NCBI RefSeq assembly: GCF_000308495.1
Contig: NZ_BAFU01000066.1
Coordinates: 1 to 64,000, forward strand
Direction of reading: 5' to 3'
From: Nocardia brevicatena NBRC 12119
GTDB lineage: Bacteria > Actinomycetota > Actinomycetes > Mycobacteriales > Mycobacteriaceae
Length of the DNA: 64,000 bases
Numbering within the stretch: the first letter of the stretch is position 1; each line of letters starts with the position of its first letter. Shown piece by piece: positions 41,599 to 49,515 of the stretch. The position numbers and the translations under genes were made by a program. A model generated the notes under the pieces. It was not told where the DNA came from, made no database searches, and saw only the letters and a program-made list of their open reading frames with translations.

Positions 41599-42093
41599 AT
41601 GAATTCGACCCAGCCCCGGGCGCGACGCGCACTCGTCCGTATCGCGATCACCGCCGCACTCGCCGTCGTACCGATGGCCGCCGTCTCCGTATCCGCCCCC
41701 GCCGAAGCCCCAGCGCCGGCGCCGGGCATCCAACTCGACAATGTCGACCGCCCCGGCAAAGGCCGCAGCGACAACGGGCACGACAGGGACCGCGGCATCG
41801 ACAACGGCCGACACAATCGCAATCGCCACGACCACTCCGACTGGAACAACGGCCGCCCCGGCCGCAACCGTCCCGGTGTCCACGACCGCGGACGGGACGA
41901 CCGCAGCTGGAACCGCGACCGCGACGATCACGGGTGGAACGGCCGCCACGACCACGAGCGGGACCGTGGCCGGCACGATCACGACTACAACCCGCCCCGG
42001 CATCTCCCGCCGGCCCCGCACCTGCTGCCCCCACCCCCTCCGCCCATCCTGCTGCCGCCGTTCGTGCTCCCGTGGACCGGCAGCGCCTTCTGA
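41599..42093 (+). CDS. Secreted Arg/Asp/His-rich repeat protein with poly-Pro tail
   Basis: 164 residues from ATG 41599 (cgaggacc upstream). Signal peptide: RRALVRIAITAALAVVPMAA core, cleavage near residue 37. The mature part is rich in Asn-Arg-Asp-Arg-His units (NGHDRDRG, NRDRDDHGWNGRHDH, ERDRGRHDHD), followed by a Pro/Leu tail (LPPAPHLLPPPPPPILLPPF) ending PWTGSAF. No enzyme motif. His and Asp richness could allow metal binding, but that is guesswork. Similar signal peptide and RDRDW-type repeats to the protein at 4374-4697, 37 kb away. Not in the M. tuberculosis order I recall. Confidence 0.7.
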   Translation: MNSTQPRARRALVRIAITAALAVVPMAAVSVSAPAEAPAPAPGIQLDNVDRPGKGRSDNGHDRDRGIDNGRHNRNRHDHSDWNNGRPGRNRPGVHDRGRDDRSWNRDRDDHGWNGRHDHERDRGRHDHDYNPPRHLPPAPHLLPPPPPPILLPPFVLPWTGSAF

Positions 42094-42219
42094 CCTGGAC
42101 CGACCTCTCACCACATCCGAGCCGACGCGCCTCGCCGCCTCGGTGAACGCATCGGCTCGGATGTCAGGGGCCGATCCGCCGTACCGATGCCGCGGGTTCA
42201 CGGCACATACCATCACCTC

Positions 42220-42879
42220 ATGCCCTCTGTCCGGAAGCTGCACGACTGGCCGTCCACCGAACAGGAGGCCCTCGCCATTCAGCAGCGCCTGCGCCGGCTG
42301 GTCCGCGTCGAGCCCGGACCGGCCGGCATCCGGACGGCCGCCGGTCTGGACGTGGCCTATCGCGACAACGACCGGCTCATCGCCGTGGTCACGGTCGTGG
42401 ATGTGACGAGTCTGAGCGTCCTGGATACCGCCGTGGTCCACGGCAGAGCCGAATTCCCTTATATCTCCGGCCTGTTCGCCTTCCGGGAAGCTCCCCCGCT
42501 GCTGCAGGCCCTCACTCGCCTCGACATCGAGCCGGACATCCTGGTCTGCGACGGCCACGGCCTGGCCCACCCCCGCCGATTCGGCCTCGCCTGCCATCTC
42601 GGCGTCCTGACCGACCTCCCCAGCATCGGCGTGGGCAAAACCGCCGTCGGCTCCTACGACCAACCCGGCATCCACCGCGGCGATCACACCCCCCTGCTCC
42701 TGGACGACGAACCTGTCGGCCGCGCTCTGCGCACCCAGGCGAACGTCAAACCGGTCTTCGTCTCGGTCGGCCACCGTACCGACCTCGACACCGCCTGCGA
42801 CCTCATCCTGCGTCTCGCCCCGAAATACCGCCTACCCGAAACCACCCGAACGGCGGACCATCTCGGCCGTACCGCCTGA
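42220..42879 (+). CDS. nfi: Endonuclease V
   Basis: Cleaves DNA one base 3' of deoxyinosine, repairing deaminated adenine. 219 residues from ATG 42220 (MPSVRKLHDWPSTEQEA). Motifs: catalytic Asp in TAAGLDVAYRDND, the PYISGLFAFREAPPLL loop with Glu, LVCDGHGLAHPRRFGLA (Asp/His) and SIGVGKTAVGSY. All acidic catalytic residues look present. ATG 33 bases upstream is in frame but not family-like. It sits between the repeat protein and the acyltransferase, facing the latter convergently. Confidence 0.92.
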   Translation: MPSVRKLHDWPSTEQEALAIQQRLRRLVRVEPGPAGIRTAAGLDVAYRDNDRLIAVVTVVDVTSLSVLDTAVVHGRAEFPYISGLFAFREAPPLLQALTRLDIEPDILVCDGHGLAHPRRFGLACHLGVLTDLPSIGVGKTAVGSYDQPGIHRGDHTPLLLDDEPVGRALRTQANVKPVFVSVGHRTDLDTACDLILRLAPKYRLPETTRTADHLGRTA

Positions 42880-43003
42880 ACCTGGCCCTGCCAGGGTCTC
42901 ACCGTGATTCTCGCCGCCTGCCGCGACGAGAGCTGCCGGACAGTGGACATGGGATCGGCCGAACCCGTCCCGGCCGGATGCGGCCGAGAGCAACGTGGAA
43001 ACA

Positions 43004-44032
43004 TCAGGCCGTGCGAGCCGATTCGTTCACGTGGCGGTTCGCCTCGGCGAGTACCGCATGCTCCGCATCCGTCAAATCCGTGGCACGTACCGCGCGTTCA
43101 CAGCGCAGCGCGAGCTCCCGGCGATCGGTTCCCGGCTGTTCGAGCGGCGCCAACACCAGTTCCGCGGTGACCCCGCGCGACCGCAGTACTCGTCTCGCCG
43201 AGGCCAGGAGGGTATCGTCGCCGACGAAACCCGGTACGGTGGAATCGTTTCCACTCCGGTCGAGATAGCGCAGGCGGACGGGCTGCACCGGGGTCGCGGT
43301 ATCGACCGCAGCCTGAAAGAGGGCGGGCCGCAGACGACCGTAGGCGCGTCCGCACCAGGTGGTGCCCTCGGGGAAGACACCGATCCGTTCCCCGGCCGCC
43401 AACCGTTTCGACACCTGGTCTACAACATCGGGCAGGCGACGCAACCGCTCCCGGTCGATCGGCACCACCCGCATCAGCCGGGCGAGCCCGCCCAACAGCG
43501 GCCAGTCGATCAGATCCGCCCGAGCGACGAAACCGAGCGGCTGCACGGCGGCCAGCGCGAGAATATCGGTCCAGCCGATATGCCCGGCAACGACCAGGAC
43601 CCCGGTCCCGGGCTCGGCATACCGCGGAGCCCGGGACCGCGCCCGCGGCTCGGCTCGGTCGCCGGCCTCGTCATCGTTCGCCGATACCCGCAGATCGACC
43701 ACCCGAAGCCGGATACCGCAGCCGCGCAACAGGAACCGGGCGAAACGCCGCTGTACGCCGGAACGCAGACCGGCCGGTGTCAGCAGGTGAACCAGCGGAT
43801 ATGTCACCAGCACCGCGACCACGGCCACCACTCGCCCGGCGGCTCGCAGCACACCCGCCTCCCCGGTGTGCCGCACACATCCGGACGCACAGGGGCTCAA
43901 CGGCATCCAGGCGTGCATGGGGGATACCGGCACGGTTTCGGCGGCGTGCTCCACCGCCGGCAGCGCCACGACGCCCTCGCCCGGAGCAGCCGCCGACGCG
44001 ACTCGCTCGATCGTCTTCGGCCGGAACACCAC
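43004..44032 (-). CDS. 1-acyl-glycerol-3-phosphate-type acyltransferase (OlsA-like)
   Basis: 342 residues from GTG 44032. PlsC-type motifs: HxxxxD in AGHIGWTDILALAA (His, Asp), RxxxxR region (PIDRERLRR), and FPEGTTWCG. One or two membrane helices precede (VVAVVAVLVTYPLVHLL), so the enzyme is probably membrane-bound. It uses acyl-ACP or acyl-CoA to acylate a lysolipid. Its start follows the stop of the GNAT gene by six bases, and the pair resembles the OlsA/OlsB ornithine-lipid set; the mycobacterial neighbours Rv3026c/Rv3027c have the same order. Confidence 0.88.
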   Translation of the reverse strand: MVFRPKTIERVASAAAPGEGVVALPAVEHAAETVPVSPMHAWMPLSPCASGCVRHTGEAGVLRAAGRVVAVVAVLVTYPLVHLLTPAGLRSGVQRRFARFLLRGCGIRLRVVDLRVSANDDEAGDRAEPRARSRAPRYAEPGTGVLVVAGHIGWTDILALAAVQPLGFVARADLIDWPLLGGLARLMRVVPIDRERLRRLPDVVDQVSKRLAAGERIGVFPEGTTWCGRAYGRLRPALFQAAVDTATPVQPVRLRYLDRSGNDSTVPGFVGDDTLLASARRVLRSRGVTAELVLAPLEQPGTDRRELALRCERAVRATDLTDAEHAVLAEANRHVNESARTA

Positions 44033-44038
44033 CGGGAC

Positions 44039-44866
44039 TCACCGCCCGCCGTCGAAGGCCGCGGCGGCGCCGCGCAACCGGTCGAGGTATCGGGTGTTGA
44101 TGGTGTCCAGGCCGAGCAGTGCCACGAAATCCGCGACCGCGAAATCGGGGTCGTGCGCGGGCTCACCGCAGATCTCGGCATTGAGCCGCAGGTACCCTCG
44201 CAGCAGGGGCGGCAGCTTCGGGCGCGGGGGTGAGGCCAACTCGTCCAACGGACGACCGTCCACCACCACCGGACGGTACGGTCGCACCCGCCGCGTGGGC
44301 TCGCAGCCGTGTCGGGCCAGGACGAAGTCCCGTACGCCCCGCACGTTCACCCCTACCGGATCGGTGGGCGTGTCCTGCATGGGCACCGAGACGCAGCCCA
44401 TCACCCACTCGTATCCGGTGAGCTGGATGTAGTGCAGGATCCCCGCCCACATCAGGGTGAGCACCGAACCGTTGCGGTGTTCGGGCACCACGCAGGCGCG
44501 GCCCATCTCCACGATCCGCATACCGGCGGGATCCAGGTCGGTGAGATCGAATTCGGTGGCCGTGTAGTACCCGCCGGCCGCGGTGACCTTGTCCGGCGGC
44601 AGCATTCGGTAGCAGCCGACGAACTCGTCGGTCAGTTCGTCGCGGACCAGCAGGTGATCACAGTGTTCGTCGAAGTGGTCGGCATCGAGCCCGGTGCCGT
44701 TGTCCGGGATCCGGAACCCGGGTTCGGCGGCGAAGACGTTGTACCGGAGCCGTTGGGCCGCCCGGCGGTGTTCGGCGTCGGAGGAGACGACCAGTGCGTA
44801 TCCGGACCTCTGTTCCCCGCTGTCCGTCGGTCGGGCCGGGGCAGTCGGCAGGGACGTAATAGCCAT
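44039..44866 (-). CDS. GNAT-family N-acyltransferase (OlsB/hemolysin-like)
   Basis: 275 residues from ATG 44866 (a start at 44953 is possible). The Acetyltransf_5-like segment is clear: RLRYNVFAAEPGFRIPDNGT near the start, DEFVGCYRMLPPDKVTAAGG, IVEMGRACVVPEHRNGSVL (acyl-binding loop) and YEWVMGCVSVPMQD. These match ornithine-acyl-ACP N-acyltransferases (OlsB), which make lyso-ornithine lipid; the neighbouring gene would then add the second acyl chain. Substrate assignment is by family and context only. Confidence 0.85.
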   Translation of the reverse strand: MAITSLPTAPARPTDSGEQRSGYALVVSSDAEHRRAAQRLRYNVFAAEPGFRIPDNGTGLDADHFDEHCDHLLVRDELTDEFVGCYRMLPPDKVTAAGGYYTATEFDLTDLDPAGMRIVEMGRACVVPEHRNGSVLTLMWAGILHYIQLTGYEWVMGCVSVPMQDTPTDPVGVNVRGVRDFVLARHGCEPTRRVRPYRPVVVDGRPLDELASPPRPKLPPLLRGYLRLNAEICGEPAHDPDFAVADFVALLGLDTINTRYLDRLRGAAAAFDGGR

Positions 44867-45070
44867 ACCCGTAAGCAGGCCATTCGCACACTGCGTCGGA
44901 GCGTCCGCCGGGTGTCGCGTCGATGCCGACTCGGTGAACGAGATGTACGTCACACCCGGTATTCACCACGGCGTCGACGGCCGTTCGTCGCGGGTCCGCG
45001 TCGGCTTCTCCCGAGTCGGCGCGGCCGCCCCGCACCGGCCGTGTTCCCCACCGTATTCGGGCGCCGACTC

Positions 45071-46375
45071 TCACGCCGCGGCGCGTGTCCGCTCCGACGA
45101 CCTCCGCTTGGCCTCCTTCTCGACTTCCGCGAAGCCGGGCCGCCCCGTCCCGATGAACGCCACCAGCCACGACAGCACGGCCACGAACCGGTTCCGGAAT
45201 CCCACCAGGTAGAACAGGTGCACCGCCAACCACATGAACCAGGCGATGACGCCGCGGAACTTGATGTGGTCGTTGAGTTTGGCAACCGCGCTGAACCGGC
45301 TGATCACCGCCATGCTGCCCTTGTCCCAGTACACGAACGGGGTGCCGGGGAGGGTTTTGCGGCGAATGATGTCGGCGACGTGGCGCCCTTCCTGCATGGC
45401 CACCGGTGACTGGCCGGGGTAGCCGTTGAGCGAGGTCATATCGCCGATGGCGTAGATATCGGCGTAGCCGCCGACGGTGAGGTCCTGGTTGACGAGCAGC
45501 CGCCCGGCCCGGTCGGTTTCGCAACCGGTGGCCTGGGCCAACAGGGCCGTGAACCCGCCCGCCTGCACACCGGCCGACCACACGATGGTCTCGGCCTCGA
45601 TCTGCCGTTCGACGCCGCCCTTGTCCTTGACGGTCACCCGGCCGTCTTCGATATCGGTGACAAAGGTGCCGAGCAGCACCTCCACCCCGCTGCGGCTCAG
45701 CGATTTCTTCGCGTATTCCGACAGCCCGCCGCCGAACGGCGGCAGCACCTCGCCCGCGCCTTCCACCAGGGTCACCGAGACGTCCTGCTTGTAGTAGCGT
45801 TTGGCGAGTTCGGTGAGCTGGCCCGCGACTTCGACACCGGTCGCGCCCGCGCCCACCACCACGAAGCTCAGCAGCTTGGCCCGGGTTTCCGGATCGGCCT
45901 TCTCGGCCTCGGTGAAGACACGCTCGATCTGGGCCCGTAATAGCTTGGCGTCGTCGATGGTTTTCAGCGAGAAGGTCTTGTCGGCGAAATCGTCGCGCCC
46001 GAAATACGACTGGCTCGCGCCGGTGGCGGCGATCAGCGAACCGTAGCGGATACGGCGGGTGCCCTCGGCGGTCTCGTAGGTGAGTTCGGCGATATCCGGG
46101 TCTATCCCGACGACCTTGCCCAGCCGCACGTCGGCCTCACGGTTGCGGCGCAGAACGCCCGCGATGGGGGGCGCGATCTCGTCGGACGCCAACACCCCGG
46201 TGGCGACCTGGTAGAGCAACGGCTGGAACAGGTGTTCCGGCGTGCTCGAGATCAATACATAGTCCACACCCGACTTGGCCAGCTGCTTGGCGGCGGCAAG
46301 CCCGCCGAAGCCCGATCCGACGATGACGACATCCGCATACTCGTTTCCGGTGTCGACCATAGCGATGTTTTGCAT
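45071..46375 (-). CDS. ndh: Type II NADH dehydrogenase
   Basis: Non-proton-pumping NADH:menaquinone oxidoreductase at the membrane face. 434 residues from ATG 46375, chosen because aaggagg lies five bases upstream. FAD Rossmann motif VVIVGSGFGGLAAAKQL, NADH motif FVVVGAGATGVEVAGQL, and the quinone-side AIGDMTSLNGYPGQSPVAMQ. C-terminal membrane-binding helix region (FRGVIAWFMWLAVHLFYLVG). Divergent from a LysR regulator 98 bases away. First gene of the 45-59 kb accessory block. Confidence 0.95.
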   Translation of the reverse strand: MQNIAMVDTGNEYADVVIVGSGFGGLAAAKQLAKSGVDYVLISSTPEHLFQPLLYQVATGVLASDEIAPPIAGVLRRNREADVRLGKVVGIDPDIAELTYETAEGTRRIRYGSLIAATGASQSYFGRDDFADKTFSLKTIDDAKLLRAQIERVFTEAEKADPETRAKLLSFVVVGAGATGVEVAGQLTELAKRYYKQDVSVTLVEGAGEVLPPFGGGLSEYAKKSLSRSGVEVLLGTFVTDIEDGRVTVKDKGGVERQIEAETIVWSAGVQAGGFTALLAQATGCETDRAGRLLVNQDLTVGGYADIYAIGDMTSLNGYPGQSPVAMQEGRHVADIIRRKTLPGTPFVYWDKGSMAVISRFSAVAKLNDHIKFRGVIAWFMWLAVHLFYLVGFRNRFVAVLSWLVAFIGTGRPGFAEVEKEAKRRSSERTRAAA

Positions 46376-46473
46376 ATCAGCCTCCTTCACCATGACGAAC
46401 CGTAATTATCGACAGAGATATTTCAACCTTCAGAGCGCATAATTAAGGAGACTCTTATCTGTATCGCTCATGA
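46376..46473. promoter_or_regulatory. Divergent ndh/LysR promoter region
   Basis: 98 bases, relatively AT-rich (cataattaaggag, gacagagatatttcaacc). It contains ttaaggagactcttat, a TTAAG-N6-CTTAT dyad (about 46442-46457) that fits the loose T-N11-A layout of LysR-type binding sites. It overlaps the presumed promoters of both genes, so the LysR protein probably regulates itself and ndh. Confidence 0.5.
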
Positions 46474-47343
46474 ATGGAGATCGAAGTGGAGCTTCGCCAG
46501 CTCACGTACTTCGTCGCGGTGTGCGAGGAGCTCAGTTTCAGCCGGGCCGCGGCACGGTGTTTCATCTCACAGTCGGCGATCAGCCACCAGATCGCCCGTC
46601 TGGAACACGACCTCGGCGTCCAACTCTTCGAACGCTCGACCCGCTCCGTCGCCCCCACCGACGCCAGCACCAAACTCCTGCCCCTGGCCAAGCAGATGCT
46701 CAGCCTCGAGTCCGCCATCCGGGCCGCGGTGCGCACATCCGGGCCGAGAATCCGACTGGCCGCGAATATGTCCTTCGCCACTCGCTCCCTGTCGGCCATC
46801 GCGGGTGCCCGCGAAGCCCATCCGGGCGCGGAGATCGAATTCGTCATCAAACCCTTCCGCCAGCGTATAGCCGCCGTCGCCGACGGCGACTGTGACCTGG
46901 CACTCATCCGCGGCAGCGTCGACCAGCCCGGCCTCACCGTGGAGAAACTCTGGATCGAGGACCTCATGCTCGCCACCGCCCCCACCCACCCCCTCGCCGG
47001 CCGCACCGATGTCACCCTGCACGAACTCGGCAACTACCCGCTACTCCTACCCCCGGAATCCGAGCAGGTCCTCCTGCACACCGTGATCCGCAACGCCTTC
47101 GCCGATCTCCCCGTCGGCCCCACCTACGGCCCACCCATTCCCCCCGACCACACCGCCACCATGGAGCTCATCAACCATCCCGACGCCTGGACGGTGCTCT
47201 ACGCCAACAGCCCCACCGAAGGAATCGCCACCATGACCCTCGCCGACCACCGCCTGCGCATACCGGTTTCCGCGGTCCTGCGCTCGGACACGCGTCGCTC
47301 CCCGATCCTGACCACCCTGCTGGACGCCCTGCACTCCGCCTAG
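46474..47343 (+). CDS. LysR-family transcriptional regulator
   Basis: 289 residues. Winged helix-turn-helix: VELRQLTYFVAVCEELSFSR, AAARCFISQSAISHQIARLE and HDLGVQLFERSTRSVAPTDA, then a periplasmic-binding-like effector domain from about residue 90 (PRIRLAANMSFATRSLSAIA). ATG 46474; another ATG is not needed. Divergent from ndh, so likely senses a redox or metabolic effector; the ligand cannot be told. Confidence 0.93.
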   Translation: MEIEVELRQLTYFVAVCEELSFSRAAARCFISQSAISHQIARLEHDLGVQLFERSTRSVAPTDASTKLLPLAKQMLSLESAIRAAVRTSGPRIRLAANMSFATRSLSAIAGAREAHPGAEIEFVIKPFRQRIAAVADGDCDLALIRGSVDQPGLTVEKLWIEDLMLATAPTHPLAGRTDVTLHELGNYPLLLPPESEQVLLHTVIRNAFADLPVGPTYGPPIPPDHTATMELINHPDAWTVLYANSPTEGIATMTLADHRLRIPVSAVLRSDTRRSPILTTLLDALHSA

Positions 47344-47701
47344 CTCCACTCTCGACGCGATCGACAACTGCCGAGCCGTAGTGCCGGCCCTTCGGCACCA
47401 GTCCCCTCCCCCGTGCTCACCCGGAGCAACCAGGCGACACGAGAACAAACGCAACAGGCCCCCGGGATGGCCATCCCTACCTGGAAACAAGTGAGCCACT
47501 ATGACGTCCGGCAGCCGATACCGAGGAACGCAATGAGGAATCTCCAATCTTCCCCGACCACACTGGTCGTGGACAGTCTTGATGCCGCGTTCGACGTGAT
47601 CCGGGAACCGCTCCACGGCCCGGTCCATCGCCCGGCTCCGGGGCGGACCGGGACAGGTGGTATCAACAGACCGTCCTGAACCCGACCAACAGGCAGAGGC
47701 G
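47344..47701. other. Intergenic region between LysR and SGNH hydrolase genes
   Basis: 358 bases. The part 47440-47600 is less GC-rich than its neighbours. An 88-codon frame lies at 47413-47679, but it lacks codon bias, a ribosome site and any recognised family. Nothing else seen; the promoter of the SGNH gene is expected here. Confidence 0.45.
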
Positions 47702-48889
47702 ATGCACACCGAGCCCCACTGGATCAGCACGGCCATCACCCCGAACCTCCTGCGCGGCGCCCTGGAACTGGAGCGCACCGAACACGGCGTGCTACCCCAC
47801 CGGCTACCCGCGTGGGCGCGCGCCCAGTGCTCGGATCCACAGTTGACGATGGCGGAGTCGCAGCCCTCCGGGGTGCGGGTGGTCTTCCGCACCCGCGCCA
47901 CGGCCCTCGAACTCGACACCCTGCCCGGCAAGCGCGTCTACGTGGGCGCTCCGCCACGCCCGGAGGGCAGATACGACCTGGTCGTCGACGGCCATCGCAC
48001 CGACCGGGTCTTCACCACCGACGGCCGGATACAGCTCGTCGACCTGATGACCGGCGCCGTCGAGGACCGTCCCGGCCAAATCGCCACACTCCGCTTCACG
48101 GGTCTCCCCGAGCGGCTCAAGGACGTCGAGATCTGGCTGCCGTACAACGAGACCACCGAATTGGTCGCGCTGCGCGCCGACGCCGAGATCGAACCGGTGG
48201 TGGATACCGACCGACGAGTGTGGCTGCACCACGGCAGTTCGATCAGCCAGGGCTCCAATGCCGCCGGCCCGTCGAGCACCTGGCCCGCCGTGGCGGCCGG
48301 CCTCGACGGAGTCGAGCTGATCAACCTCGGTCTGGCAGGCAGCGCCCTGCTCGACCCGTTCACCGCCCGCACCATCCGCGATACCCCCGCCGATCTGATC
48401 GGTCTCGAGATGGGCATCAACCTGGTCAACTCCGATGTGATGCGGCTGCGTGCCTTCACCCCGGCGGTGCACGGGTTCCTCGACACCATTCGGGAAGGCC
48501 ATCCCACCGCGCCGCTGTTGGTGGTGTCACCCTTCTACTGCCCCATCCACGAGGACACCCCCGGCCCGGGCGCGTTCGACCTGGAGGCCCTCCGCGCCGG
48601 AGAGTTGCGGTTCCGGGCCACCGGCGAGCCGGGCGAACGCGCGGCGGGGAAGTTGACGCTCACCGTCATTCGGGAGGAACTGTCCCGAATCGTGGAGCAG
48701 CGGGCCGCCGAGGACCCGAATCTGCACTACCTCGACGGTATGCAGCTGTACGGGCCGAAGGATTTCGCCGAGCTGCCGCTACCCGACGGGCTACACCCGG
48801 ACGCCGCCACCCACCGGCTCATCGGGGAGCGCTTCACCAAGCTGGTCTTCGGCGGTAGCGGGCCCTTCTCGACGGACCGGAGACCCTGA
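47702..48889 (+). CDS. SGNH/GDSL-type hydrolase
   Basis: 395 residues from ATG 47702 (MHTEPHWISTAITPN), no signal peptide. N-terminal beta-sandwich of about 180 residues, then the SGNH domain: block I VWLHHGSSISQGSN with Ser in Gly-Ser-Ser rather than Gly-Asp-Ser (a known variant), block II LINLGLAGSALLD (Gly), block III IGLEMGINLVN (Asn) and block V PDGLHPDAATH (Asp, His). All four catalytic and oxyanion residues are present, so it should be an active esterase or acylhydrolase; acceptor unknown. Confidence 0.85.
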   Translation: MHTEPHWISTAITPNLLRGALELERTEHGVLPHRLPAWARAQCSDPQLTMAESQPSGVRVVFRTRATALELDTLPGKRVYVGAPPRPEGRYDLVVDGHRTDRVFTTDGRIQLVDLMTGAVEDRPGQIATLRFTGLPERLKDVEIWLPYNETTELVALRADAEIEPVVDTDRRVWLHHGSSISQGSNAAGPSSTWPAVAAGLDGVELINLGLAGSALLDPFTARTIRDTPADLIGLEMGINLVNSDVMRLRAFTPAVHGFLDTIREGHPTAPLLVVSPFYCPIHEDTPGPGAFDLEALRAGELRFRATGEPGERAAGKLTLTVIREELSRIVEQRAAEDPNLHYLDGMQLYGPKDFAELPLPDGLHPDAATHRLIGERFTKLVFGGSGPFSTDRRP

Positions 48890-49084
48890 GAGCACGGCCC
48901 GAAGGTTCGGACAAATGTCCACCGGCCCGGCACGCGTGTCGCGGCCGGGCCGGTGGGCGCCTCGACGGTCGGGCAGTGAGCGTCGAAGCTGCCGGTGGTC
49001 ATGCCCTGGGCAGAGAGCGCCACCGGTGACCCGAGTGGCGAGGGATGTGGCACTCGAGTCGCTTGGTTCGGCTGTTCGGATGGT

Positions 49085-49372
49085 TCACGAGCGGGGCCGC
49101 TGGTCGAGAACGGCTCCTCGCGGCGCGGGCCGGACCTCCCCGTTGCGCAGGATCAGCACACCCGGGCTGCCGTCGGGCAGACGGTAGCCGGGCAGTTCGC
49201 GTTCGATGTTCTCGCGCAGGATCACACGGTCGACATCGGGGCGTTCCTGACCGTTGACGATGATCCTCTTCTCCGCGTGTACCGGCGCGGCCGCCGCGCC
49301 GCCCACCGCGGCACCGGCGATACCGATACCGCACACGGCGGCCGCGAACTTGGCCATCGAATTCAGCTTCAC
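49085..49372 (-). CDS. Small secreted protein
   Basis: 95 residues from GTG 49372 (MKLNSMAKFAAAVCGIGI; caaagag upstream). Signal peptide of about 33 residues (AGAAVGGAAAAPVHA). The mature part is KRIIVNGQERPDVDRVILRE, then LPGYRLPDGSPGVLILRNGE and an Arg-rich tail. No family recognised. Downstream of the arabinosyltransferase gene on the same strand, 143 bases from its stop. Confidence 0.6.
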   Translation of the reverse strand: MKLNSMAKFAAAVCGIGIAGAAVGGAAAAPVHAEKRIIVNGQERPDVDRVILRENIERELPGYRLPDGSPGVLILRNGEVRPAPRGAVLDQRPRS

Positions 49373-49515
49373 TGGAACTCTTTGTCTCGCTGCCTGTTTC
49401 GTCGATCCGCAAACCAACTTTCCGACAGTCGCAACGCTGGTTCCGCTCGCTGCGGACCCGGTGTCGGCCGGCTGTGACTCCGCTGGGAGCTCACAGCCTT
49501 CCTGAGGGACGTCCG

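Noticed and set aside
47413-47679. 88-codon ORF between LysR and SGNH genes
   Set aside because: No ribosome site, weak codon bias and no recognisable family.
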